Shown one piece after another: positions 1 through 8,239 of a DNA stretch of 35,105 nt. Both the position numbers and the translations under genes were made by a program. The stretch is from the NCBI GenBank assembly GCA_024196135.1, contig JAMQCK010000235.1:1-35105 (forward strand). Direction: 5' to 3'. A model generated the notes under the pieces. It was given only the letters and a program-made list of their open reading frames with translations, was not told the DNA's origin and searched no databases. This stretch comes from Pleurotus ostreatus/Saccharomyces cerevisiae fusant. Taxonomy: Eukaryota > Opisthokonta. Every line of letters starts with the position of its first letter. Positions within the stretch are counted from its first letter, which is position 1.

Positions 1-265
1 GAGCTCTCTCGACGCTGCCGAGTGGAGGGCTTCCCTCGACGCTGCCATGTGGAGGGCTCCCTCGACACGGGTCTTCCGGTCGATGTTGCTGCGCACGGGA
101 TCCATCTCGCCTGCGCATGGGATTCATCTCGCCTGCGCGTCGGACGCGCTGAGGCAGGCATTCGGACGCGTAGAGGCATTCAGACGCATTGAGGCAGGCA
201 TCCGGACGCATTGAGGCAGGCATCCGGACGCGTAGAGGCAGGCATTCGGATGCGTAGAGGCATCC
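1..265. repeat. Degenerate minisatellite blocks at the window edge
   Basis: Two families of short imperfect tandem repeats. At 1-66 a unit of about 27-29 bp (core CTCGACGCTGCC..GTGGAGGGC) occurs twice and starts a third time. At 140-265 a unit of about 24 bp (core GAGGCAGGCATCCGGACGC) is repeated five or six times with substitutions. Open frames here only reflect the repeat composition, so I call no gene. Confidence 0.75.
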
Positions 266-297
266 TCGTTCTACCATTTCATTCCTGTACTTGCGGC

Positions 298-455
298 GCT
301 CTGGTTGGACGAGGGGCTGCCTCGCCGTGGTTGGAAGAGGGTTTGCCTCTCCTTGGTCAGACGCGCTCCGTCTGCCTCTCCGTGGTTGGACGCGCTCCGT
401 CTGCCTCTTCTTGGTTAGACACGGTCCGTCTGCCTCTCCTCGGTCAGACGGCGCT
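298..455. repeat. Minisatellite with a roughly 36-bp unit
   Basis: Four to five degenerate copies of a unit containing TGGTTGGACGCGCTCCGTCT followed by GCCTCTCC. Copies differ by substitutions such as GGTTAGAC and GGTCAGAC. It directly follows the 24-bp repeat block and precedes the pyrimidine tract, so three unrelated repeat families lie end to end. Confidence 0.7.
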
Positions 456-479
456 CGCCACGGTGCTCTCCCTGAACCG

Positions 480-765
480 CCGTCGCCGATCCCCGCAGCC
501 GCATCCTCCACCCCCTCTCGCATCCTCCACCCCCTCTCGCTCCATTCACCCCCTCTCGCTCCATTCACCCCCTCTCGCTCCATTCTCGCCCTCCCTCCCC
601 TTCCCTCCCTCCCCCCCTTTCCTCTTTCGCTTTGCCCCTCCCCCTCCCTTCCCCCTCTCCCCCTTTCCTCTTCTGCTTCCTTCCCCCTCTCCCCCTTTCC
701 TCTTTCGCTTTGCCCCTCCACCTCCTTCCGTCCTCCCTCCCTCCCTTTCGTCATCTCTCCCTATA
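480..765. repeat. Pyrimidine-rich simple and tandem repeat tract
   Basis: Almost entirely C and T on the plus strand. A unit of about 19 bp (CACCCCCTCTCGCTCCATT) is repeated in tandem around 515-585, followed by CCCTCC and TTCCCCCTCTCC runs and a duplicated block containing CCCCTTTCCTCTTTCGCTTT (near 617 and 690). The long open frames are proline/serine/leucine simple sequence and are not supported as genes. The tract is composition-wise the complement of the purine tract at 1150-1275. Confidence 0.75.
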
Positions 766-842
766 GGCCTTCGACGCAGTACGACGCGCTCAGGCCCCCG
801 CTTTGACAGTACGGCGACAGGGACGGCGCATTACCTCGCATC

Positions 843-921
843 GGCCGCCTGGCGTAATGGCAACGCGTCTGACTACGACTTGGTAATCAGGAGATTGCAG
901 GTTCGACCCCTGCGGTGGTCA
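843..921 (+). tRNA. tRNA-Arg(ACG) with a 7-nt intron
   Basis: A full cloverleaf can be folded. The acceptor stem is GGCCGCC with GGTGGTC and discriminator A at 921; the D stem is GCG/CGC; the anticodon stem is TCTGA/TCAGG; the T stem is GCAGG/CCTGC with loop TTCGACC. The anticodon loop reads CT-ACG-A, then 7 extra bases (879-885), then A, which is the canonical intron site after position 37. Removing the intron leaves a normal loop with anticodon ACG. Internal A box (TGGCGTAATGG) and B box (GGTTCGACCCC) are present. A near-identical copy lies at 5037. Isotype is assigned from the anticodon. Confidence 0.93.
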
Positions 922-939
922 TGGAAAATCATAAAACCG

Positions 940-948
940 TTTTTTTTT
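940..948 (+). terminator. Pol III T-run terminator of the first tRNA-Arg gene
   Basis: Nine consecutive T residues on the sense strand, 19 bp after the discriminator base of the tRNA. This is the standard RNA polymerase III stop signal. Confidence 0.85.
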
Positions 949-954
949 GCGGTC

Positions 955-1075
955 GGATCGTGGATAGGCGCGATGCCTTTTTCGCATGGGAGTGATGCCT
1001 TTATGCGGTCAGGAGCGATGACTTTTTCGCATAGGCGCGATGCCTTTTTCGCATAGGAGTGATGACATTGTCGCG
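955..1075. repeat. Tandem repeat of about 21-22 bp after the tRNA
   Basis: Four to five imperfect copies of a unit containing GCGATGCCTTTTTCGCATAG, alternating with an AGTGATG.. variant. It begins just beyond the tRNA terminator. No gene is supported. Confidence 0.7.
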
Positions 1076-1149
1076 GTCAGATCGCGGATAGGATCGGTGG
1101 TCTACCGGAGCGGTGCACTGTGGATGCGCAGGGTTGCGCTGGGGGAAAA

Positions 1150-1275
1150 GTTTTGGGAAGGGAAGGGGGGAGGGCAGGGCGGTGGGAGTGGATGGGGGAT
1201 GGGATAAGGGGAAGGGCAGTGGGAGTGGATGGGGGAGGGAAGGGAGGGAAGGGAGGGAAGAATCGCTCGAAGGGG
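1150..1275. repeat. Purine (G-rich) tract with tandem repeats
   Basis: G/A-rich on the plus strand, with GGGAGTGGATGGGGGA repeated twice (near 1185 and 1220) and then GGGAAGGGAGGGAAGGGAGG-type runs. The density of GGG triplets allows G-quadruplexes on paper. With the C/T tract at 480-765 it brackets the tRNA gene in opposite strand polarity. Frames here are simple-sequence artefacts. Confidence 0.7.
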
Positions 1276-1339
1276 GGAAGCGAAAGTCGAATGCTACGCG
1301 ACCTGGCGTGCATTTCCCTCAGCTACACTAGGATGGAAG

Positions 1340-1660
1340 TTGTTAGACCGTCGACGGGAGACAAGGCGGGGGAATTGATGAAGGGAGGCTATTAGGCCTT
1401 CGACAAAAGAGACGACGCGGGTCGATGAAGGAAGGCTGATGTGCGTCGGTGAAGGGGAGACAAGTCGACGCGGGTCGATGAAGGCGAGAAAATACTAGTC
1501 GTCGAAGGGCAGACGATGTGGGTCGTCGAAGAGGACCACGTCCGCAGCGCTCGAGGGAGCGTAACGCGCTACACGGATTATGAAGCCCCTCGTTGGATGG
1601 CAAATGTGCCTCGTCGGGCGGCAAATGTGCCTCTTTCGGACAGTGGTGAAAGCCCCTCAT
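1340..1660. repeat. Degenerate GTCGATGAAGG-type and GGCAAATGTGCCTC repeats
   Basis: At 1350-1520 a motif like GGGTCGATGAAGG recurs in variant copies (GTCGACGGGAGACAAG, GTCGGTGAAGGGGAGACAAG, GTCGATGAAGGCGAG). At 1597-1635 a 22-bp unit with GGCAAATGTGCCTC is present twice. These repeats extend up to and into the 3' part of the STAND reading frame on the opposite strand. Confidence 0.6.
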
Positions 1661-3212
1661 CGGACAGCACTATGCGCCCGGGGAAGGACGCCATGCACGC
1701 TAGCGACAAGGTGAAGATGTAAGGGACGTGAAGGAGGGTGCGCGGGGCGCGAAAGGAGGGTAAGAGGGAACGAGAGGGAGAGAAGGGATTTGAAAAGATG
1801 GATGTGAAAGAAGGATGGAGAAAATGGACAAGAGAGGCGACGCAGGAGGGTAAGACGGACGTGAAAGATGGGATCAGACCGACTAGAAAGCTGGGATCGA
1901 TACGGTGCTCAAAGCGACTTATAACGAAGACATGCACTCCCTTGATGCCGGACAGACGACGGAGTTGCGCTATGTCACGGCATTCGTCGAGAGCATCTAC
2001 CAGGACTATTTGGCTCGCGAACAGGACAGAGAACGTGCAGAGAAGGCGCGCCATCTCGTCGACGACAAGGGGCGACTCGCCAGACTTCATCCGACGATGA
2101 AGCTGCCGGAGCTCATCGAATCCAAGAGGCGCGCGCCGCACGAGGTGAGCTAGCAAGGTGCGCAGAATGTGCGTCAGATTGATACTATCAGGGACTCGAA
2201 GTTCGCAGTAATGGTAGTCCATTATGTGAGGCGAGTCTTGGCGTATACGGTCGATGACGGAGGACCTACGGGCGCGTGAGATTTGTCAGATTGGACAGGA
2301 AGAGGGACGAGACGCACGCTAGTGTAGTCTTCCCATACCCGGCTGCGAAATATTGATTCAACGACTGCGAATGAACAAGAGCGACGCGCGTACGAGTTCC
2401 GTGCATCCAGAGCAGGCCACGATCTTGCTCTACCCACCGACGGTACACAGGATGGTCGAACAGCCAGCCGCACGTCCCTTCCTGACACGATTCCGCCACC
2501 ATCGCGTGCTTCCAGTCGTTGTGGACCGGTCCGAGCCACTTGATGATCTCCTTCTGCATCTTCCCTGAGTTCAGAAGGCAGTGAGCGGTGTGACGAATGA
2601 AGGTAGAGTGCTCCTCACCGTGCTCGCGCTGCTCCCCCTCCAGCGCTCGCCCCTTCTCCTTCGCCTCCAGCTCCTCCCGGACGCGTGTCTGCTCCTCCGA
2701 GATCGACGCCACAATAGCAGCCACCTGCGCCAGTCGCTCACTTGCGCGGGTCGTCATCATACGCGTCGCAAGCCGAACACGCCCACGCACCTCCCGATCA
2801 ACTCGTACACCCTGATAAAGTGGATCCGATAGTGCCCGATCTTCTGCAGCAGGTCCTTCATCTTCCCCTCGCGCAGCGGCCACACCAGCTTAGCGCGCAA
2901 GCGCATCTTCTTCTTCGAGCCCTTGTCCAGCCTCTCTAGGAGTTCCCGCAGCGTGGCCACGTAGAGCGCGACCGACCCGCCATCGCCGAGCAGCGTCCGC
3001 AGGTTCGCCTCAATTGCCTCGAAGCCGGGCCTCCCGTCGCTCTCCTCGAGATGGCTCTTGATCTTGGCGAGGACGCATTCGATCTCCGCGAGCTCGGAGG
3101 CGAGGGGCGCGCGCTCCGTGTTGGCGTCCTTGACGGAGCTCGCGTACTTCTTCAGCGCCAGGAGGATCTTCGCGGTGAGGTCGACGATCGCGATGCCCGT
3201 GCCGACGTCCAT
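1578..3212 (-). pseudogene. C-terminally truncated STAND NTPase (NACHT-type) gene
   Basis: Four exons on the minus strand join in frame: 3212-2791, 2740-2394, 2342-2318 and 2265-1578, with introns of 50, 51 and 52 nt. The N-terminal ~145 residues (start MDVGTGIAIVDL) resemble the helical domain found at the N-terminus of many basidiomycete STAND proteins, including a WPLREGKMKDLL segment. Next come a charged coiled-coil-like stretch and a NACHT core with a complete Walker A across two splice joins (HGTPGYGKTTLA) and a Walker B IVLVDALDEC at 2009-1980. The frame resembles the family until about ISRFEHRI (~1896), then enters low-complexity DNA and stops at 1578. The rest of NACHT, the winged helix and any WD40/ankyrin/TPR sensor are missing. 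Such proteins act as NLR-like signalling switches in fungal self/non-self responses; this copy is probably a relic or a truncated variant. Identity of the intact part is fairly sure. Confidence 0.72.
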
Positions 3213-5036
3213 GATGAGCGTGGAGAGGATGTTGAGGAGATACACGCGCGAAGTCTGCCGGCGTCGATGTCTCACGGTACAGCTTGACTTGCGGATGATC
3301 AGATAGGCGCCGGTGTCTGCCTTCCGACGCGTTCACGAGGCTGAGGCGGGGACGAATGACGTCTGCAGTTGAATTGATTGTATTTCTATCGAAGGTACAA
3401 GGTTGTATGGTATCGGACTTCGAGTCGTCGTGGACGGCGACGTTGGATATTCGTGCGAATCTAGATGCGGAGTCAGCAGGAGAAAGCGAGCGAACGCGAA
3501 AACGCACCAAAGACCACTGGAGCATCAGTGACATGACTGCTTACCCAAACCATCATGGAGGCCTGACTATCCTCGTCGAGATTGAGCAGATGCTGTGTAG
3601 CAGACCGTTGCCAGCGAAAACAGAGAATCGTCCAAAGCAGATGACTCAGCCGAGAAAAAGAGCCAAAGTCACGCGTCAAGGTTTGTGAACAGGGAAGAGG
3701 GATCTAGCCGGACCTCCTTAGGGCACGAGCGGGCCGACCGACGGTCGTGTCGACGTCCTGGTAGTCGGGGATTCGCCCTTGAGACTGATAGGCAGCGTGC
3801 CAAGATGGGAGAGCGACAAGCCAGGGGAGCGCTTGACGCGCCGAGGGGTGAAAATTCTCGAGCGCAAGCCGCTGCCGCCAACGATGGTGACCAAGGACGC
3901 GATGTCAGGGCGTGGTGACTAGCGTTTGACCACGATAACGGAGCGCGACTTCGCTATCCATGAGCATCATAGAGCGGCGCCACAGGCAGGATCGACGCAC
4001 TTTAGCAGGTCTAACATATGTCGCCAGCATCCGAAGCGCGGTTCGATCTCATGCCTGAATCGCGCCAAGAAGCGATGGGTCAAAGATCATAATAAAGCTG
4101 CGTACTCAGCGCGACAGAGAAATCGCGGTCAGCAGTGTATGCTAGTCAAGCCCAGCCCAAGCGTCGCGGTAGGTTGTGCTGAATGCACGCGGAAGCTTCG
4201 TGAATATAAGCAACGAGACGTTGGCGATGGCGAAGCAAAGACAAGGACGCACAAGGACGAGGGGTCATTCAGTGCTGAGAGGACCTGACAGGGCCGTATA
4301 TCTGAGAGTGACTGCTTCCAGAATGATCCCAAAGCCCATGAGAGGGAGTCCTTGAAGAGCGAATGGCCAGATGACGGTTGAGCGCAAGCTGGGAACGATC
4401 GCTGCTTGTGCCGGCGGACCCCGGACCGCATGCCGGTGGCGCGGTCAGGTGACCTTCGCGCTCTTTGCTTCTCGTCTTTCATCACGCGCTCCGAGTGCAA
4501 GGGCATGTCCGTATTCGCCTCAGCCACGGGATTGGTTCGAAGAGAGATTATTAGAGGTTACTTTTGACTGCTTTCCTCGCACAACACACGCTCGACGAGA
4601 GAAACATACAACTCGTCCTCCCTCCGAGTTCTGCCGTGACGCCGAGCTTGCCGAGCTTCGGCGTCGCTCGTTCTACGACAACGCCGTCTCAAGATACTTG
4701 CTAGATCTGGACCGTACAGAGGCCGTATAGGCGCTCGCCTGGTGCAAGCAGGTACTGTTTTGTCGTTGGATCTCTACAAACACTTCTATTTAGTTTTCTC
4801 AGGAATGACGCTTCATTCTCTATGGTCTACATCCTACGTGCTTCTGAATGCATAACGGTGCAAACGCTTGCCTGTAATTCCAGTGCATGGTCCGCCCCTG
4901 ATATCCCTTGCATGATGCGCAAGTTTAGGCACACAATCTCGGCCTTCTCTAGCGTGCTCCGGCTTCCTATGACGCCTGAAACTACGTCGACTTTTCTCGG
5001 CGCGTTGTGGATTTTGATTTCCGTCGCCTTCCGCAT
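3213..5036. other. Region without a convincing gene
   Basis: About 1.8 kb between the STAND gene and the second tRNA. Open frames up to 132 codons exist on both strands but none shows a recognisable domain, consistent splice sites or a signal peptide. The part next to 3213 would be the promoter and leader of the STAND gene. I see no tandem repeats or inverted ends. Confidence 0.5.
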
Positions 5037-5115
5037 GGCCGCCTGGCATAATGGCAACGCGTCTGACTACGAGTGTGTAATCAGGAGATTGCAGGTTCGA
5101 CCCCTGCGGTGGTCA
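5037..5115 (+). tRNA. tRNA-Arg(ACG), second copy, with a different 7-nt intron
   Basis: The mature part is identical to the copy at 843 except for one D-stem base (GCA instead of GCG at the 5' side, giving an A-C mismatch). The acceptor stem GGCCGCC/GGTGGTC, anticodon stem, ACG anticodon, T arm and discriminator A (5115) are unchanged. The 7-nt intron (5073-5079) differs at several of its positions from that of copy one, as expected if only length and site are constrained. A and B boxes are present. Flanking DNA is unrelated to the first copy. Confidence 0.92.
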
Positions 5116-5124
5116 TTTGTCTTG

Positions 5125-5129
5125 TTTTT
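5125..5129 (+). terminator. Pol III terminator of the second tRNA-Arg gene
   Basis: Five T residues on the sense strand, ten bases after the discriminator base. Shorter than the run behind copy one but sufficient by general Pol III rules. Confidence 0.7.
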
Positions 5130-5557
5130 AACCCCATCATGTCGCATGCTTCTCCCGCACTACTTCCATCCTTCGCGACGAGCATGCTGATAACGCCAGC
5201 CTGCTTCCAGGTCGGCCTGAACCCAGCTTTGAATTCGTTATCTCTGCCTTTCGCCTGTTTTGAGTTCTAATTGCTCGCTATAAGCTTTCAAAGGCAGCGC
5301 TTTCTGCTAGAAACAAAGACAATCTCTTCGCGCTGAGCGCCGCAAGCGACCCTTTACTGTGCCTCACATCGAACCAGACATCATTGCCTCCTGCAAACTT
5401 CAAGAGAAAAGAACCGGCATGACCATATGCCGCTTCTCGATGTTCACTGCCTTCCATGATTCGCCGTAGCTCATCATTACTCTTTCAAGTTCCTGGCTTC
5501 TTTATGCCCTTCAATTCAAATCGCCCTCCTAAGCGGAAGCATTACTTGAGCGAAGGA

Positions 5558-5563
5558 TATAAA
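5558..5563 (+). promoter_or_regulatory. TATA box (TATAAA)
   Basis: A consensus TATAAA lies 90 bp before the ATG at 5653, a spacing that fits a Pol II core promoter with a short leader. Confidence 0.6.
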
Positions 5564-5652
5564 GGCTGCTGAACTTCTACCGTACCTCGACCTCGCAGCA
5601 TCTTCCGACACTCTATAACATCTTTACTGACACGCTGGAGCTCTCCATCACC

Positions 5653-6675
5653 ATGTCATCTACATCCTTCTCGCTCGTAAACGGTCTGTCCTCGCGATGT
5701 CCCAGATATAATGATCTTACTTTTTTTGCAGCGACTGAGGCGGAAAGAACGACGACCATGACGACGACGACGAGGTCAGCAACACCAGTGCCACAATCTA
5801 TTCCCCAGGTCCTCCGAGTCTGGCATCCGAGGGACGACTCCGATTCCGGACTGTCTGCGGCTGCAACCACCTCTTCTGAACCCTCTGATCAGTGGCGCTT
5901 GACCTTGGTGGATGAACGCGAGGCAACGCCTCACGAACCATCAGACGCAGAGCGGGATTCTTTGCTCGTGAATCCACCTAGTACTGATGCGCAATCTATG
6001 CCCGACGACGACACACCCTGTTGGCTAGACGTCGAACTCAAGGAACACAGGAAGGAATCGATGTATAATGCTGAAGCACCTCATTCCCGCCGCGTCTTCA
6101 GCATCAACATTAGATACTATGCAGATTTCCGGCAGGGCCCGTTTGACCTCGCTAATGGTCTCAAGAAGATTAGACTATATCGCGAGTCCAACCACGACAT
6201 ACGTGGCGCGCGTGTTGTGGTGGAGACTTCCATTTCGAGATGGAGAACTGCTGGCGACCCTCGAGATCCCCTTCATCAGATATGCAGCAGGCTGCGCCAA
6301 ATTTCCGGGCTTCGCGTTCTGATATACGACCTGAAAGAGATTCCATCGGTGCTTTCTATTCCTTCAAGTCCAGCGATAGACATCCAGGTTCTCGGTCTTT
6401 TGAAAGGGCCTGAGGTCGCGCACTCGAGCGATCCACGAGCACGCGATAGACAAGCACGAGACTGGGTAACTGGTATAGCAAAGGTGTACCAAAATTTGAG
6501 GGACGTGTACGTCAGCTTTCCCGACGACAGTGATACAGCTAGAAATCTTTTTCGGGGGAACTCAAGTTTATCGTGTACTCCGGTATGGTCCGACACACCT
6601 TCCGAAGAGATACTCCAGGCCGGCTTGGGTAGGGTGTTCAATTGCAAGTTCACAATGTCAACGAGGCATGCGTAG
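5653..6675 (+). CDS. Hypothetical protein, 340 aa (orphan)
   Basis: One long open frame with a TATA box 90 bp upstream and ACC before the ATG. I recognise no domain. Residues 36-130 are Ser/Thr/Asp-rich and probably disordered; residues 130-340 look globular (CWLDVELKEHRKES, FSINIRYYADF, QNLRDVYVSF). There is no signal peptide or membrane segment. The first exon is uncertain: 5677-5731 (GTAAAC to a T-rich TTTTTTTGCAG) looks like a good 55-nt intron but its removal would shift the frame from the first ATG. If it is spliced, translation would start at an in-frame ATG at 5758, giving 305 aa. Gene reality is supported by length, promoter and codon pattern rather than homology. Confidence 0.6.
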   Translation: MSSTSFSLVNGLSSRCPRYNDLTFFAATEAERTTTMTTTTRSATPVPQSIPQVLRVWHPRDDSDSGLSAAATTSSEPSDQWRLTLVDEREATPHEPSDAERDSLLVNPPSTDAQSMPDDDTPCWLDVELKEHRKESMYNAEAPHSRRVFSINIRYYADFRQGPFDLANGLKKIRLYRESNHDIRGARVVVETSISRWRTAGDPRDPLHQICSRLRQISGLRVLIYDLKEIPSVLSIPSSPAIDIQVLGLLKGPEVAHSSDPRARDRQARDWVTGIAKVYQNLRDVYVSFPDDSDTARNLFRGNSSLSCTPVWSDTPSEEILQAGLGRVFNCKFTMSTRHA

Positions 6676-6774
6676 GAAGCTGCGTTGTACTTAAGCGTAG
6701 CCCTTCGTGCAGCATACTATACAGATATACGTTCACATTGTGTTCGTCATGACGTGTATTCCACTGAAGCTTCT

Positions 6775-7838
6775 CTACGCGCATGTCTCGTCTTCAAGGT
6801 CCCAGGCGCCATAAATCCGTTTGCCTTCCTGCTGAGGGTCGTGAGCGAGAGCATGACAAAGACGGTAGGCGGCAGACTGACCTCGTGATAGCAGCGCATT
6901 GCGCCCGTGAACTTGGTACCGTGTACGATGGCGGGTGTGCGCCGGCACATGTCGCGCCAAGCGCCAGCGTCGAGGCGGCCGAAGAGGGTAGCCTCATAGG
7001 TCTGCAGGGTTGGACGACGATGAGCGCCGAAAGGCAAGGGAAGATCGATAGTGCGAGAATGCGATGGTCGGAAAGGATGTTTGGTTGGTTCGCGGGAAGG
7101 GGTGGAGGAGAACACTCACGCGGAATCCCGACGCTTCCGTCGTGCATCCCTAAGAGTGCTGGTCAGTCAGATGAAGAGCGTGAGGCAACTCGGAGCGCAC
7201 CTTGTCATCGAACTGACCCCAGCTACTGATGCACTCGGGCTCATCAAAGTCGACGATCCAGTGTCCGACAATGGTCTGGTTCTGCGTACTGGTCAGTCGA
7301 TCGGAGTCCACTGGCAGCCCGTCGAGCAACGCACGATCCCCATATCGCACCACGCCGGCTTCTCCAAGATCCTGCCCGTCACCTCCACCTCCGGCGCCTC
7401 GCCCATGCAGATCTTGTGCCAATTCTTGGTCGCGGAGGGTACGATGTTCAATTTCGCCGAGTACGCGCGCGTGCCGTAACCTAGGCAGTCGGTCTCGGGG
7501 ACGAGCGGAACGTCCCAGTAGAACTCGGGCTCCACGGGCGTCGTGCGCGGCCAGCTCGTGCAGATGAGGACGACGGCGGGAACCGCGAAGCAGAGGTATT
7601 TGATCGCGCTCAGCCAATTGAAGCTTGACGGGCGCTCGAGCTTGGGGCTGTACAGAGGCGTCGTCTCGTTGGCATGCGTGGGGAGCATGGCGCGCTGTCC
7701 AAGGTTCGGCGAGTAGTACGGCGCGGTGTGGTACGAGGGTGGGGGCGAGCGGCTGGTGTGAAGGGTTCGTCAGCATGTCTAGACGGCGAAGAAAAAGACT
7801 CACTACGACGACTCGGACGATGCTTGATGAGGGACCAT
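6775..7838 (-). CDS. Single-pass membrane protein of unknown function, 245 aa
   Basis: Six exons on the minus strand join in frame: 7838-7804, 7752-7335, 7281-7201, 7149-7120, 7001-6882 and 6828-6775. Introns are 51, 53, 51, 118 and 53 nt, several with CTGAC branch points. The exon sum (738 nt) is an exact multiple of three. The protein has a Ser/Pro/Tyr-rich N-terminus (1-58), one hydrophobic helix at about 59-79 (AIKYLCFAVPAVVLICTSW) and an exoplasmic domain with several cysteines (DCLGYGTRAYSAKLN, HKICMG, WCDMG, GHWIVDFDEPECISSW, GAMRCYH). The lone transmembrane segment suggests a type II orientation with the cysteine-rich domain outside or luminal. I have an impression of similar uncharacterised agaricomycete proteins but can name no function. 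The 118-nt intron is the least certain join. Confidence 0.72.
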
Positions 7839-8239
7839 GGACGAGGGAAGCAGGAGGTGGCTGTCGGGCGGCGCTTACTAGTATCTCACGCCTATCGCGT
7901 GGCGCGCCCGCAGTCGCCTTCAGTCGGGATAACGTCAGGCGAAGGTCAGGTGTGTGGTCCAGAGCGATGGTGTACTAGGATTTGGAAGCGCACCAAGGCG
8001 CGTAGCAGGGCAAGAAAGAGACATTACACAGTCAGGGAATAGCGAAAAAGGTCTTGCAAGAAGTTCATGATAGCAAGATAGATCATCAAGAAAGCAGTGG
8101 TATACAAGGCTAGAGACGAGGAGAACTAGACAAGGAGGCGAGTACGGAGGGGACAAGATCAAGAAAAGGATAATTACGAAGCAGCGCAGACAATGCCCAA
8201 GGATCGATTGAGAGGCGTTATCTTCAGCGAGACTTGCGC
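7839..8239. other. Intergenic stretch between two minus-strand genes
   Basis: About 400 bp holding the upstream region of the membrane-protein gene and the 3' end of the zinc-finger gene. No repeat, RNA gene or further coding exon is apparent. Confidence 0.5.

Noticed and set aside
211..1056. Long plus-strand open frame of 281 codons, and the overlapping 171-codon frame
   Set aside because: It consists of translated minisatellite and pyrimidine tract (Pro/Ser/Leu runs) and reads straight through the tRNA gene.
3926..4288. 120-codon plus-strand frame
   Set aside because: No domain, no splice or promoter support, and a composition like other random frames in this gap.
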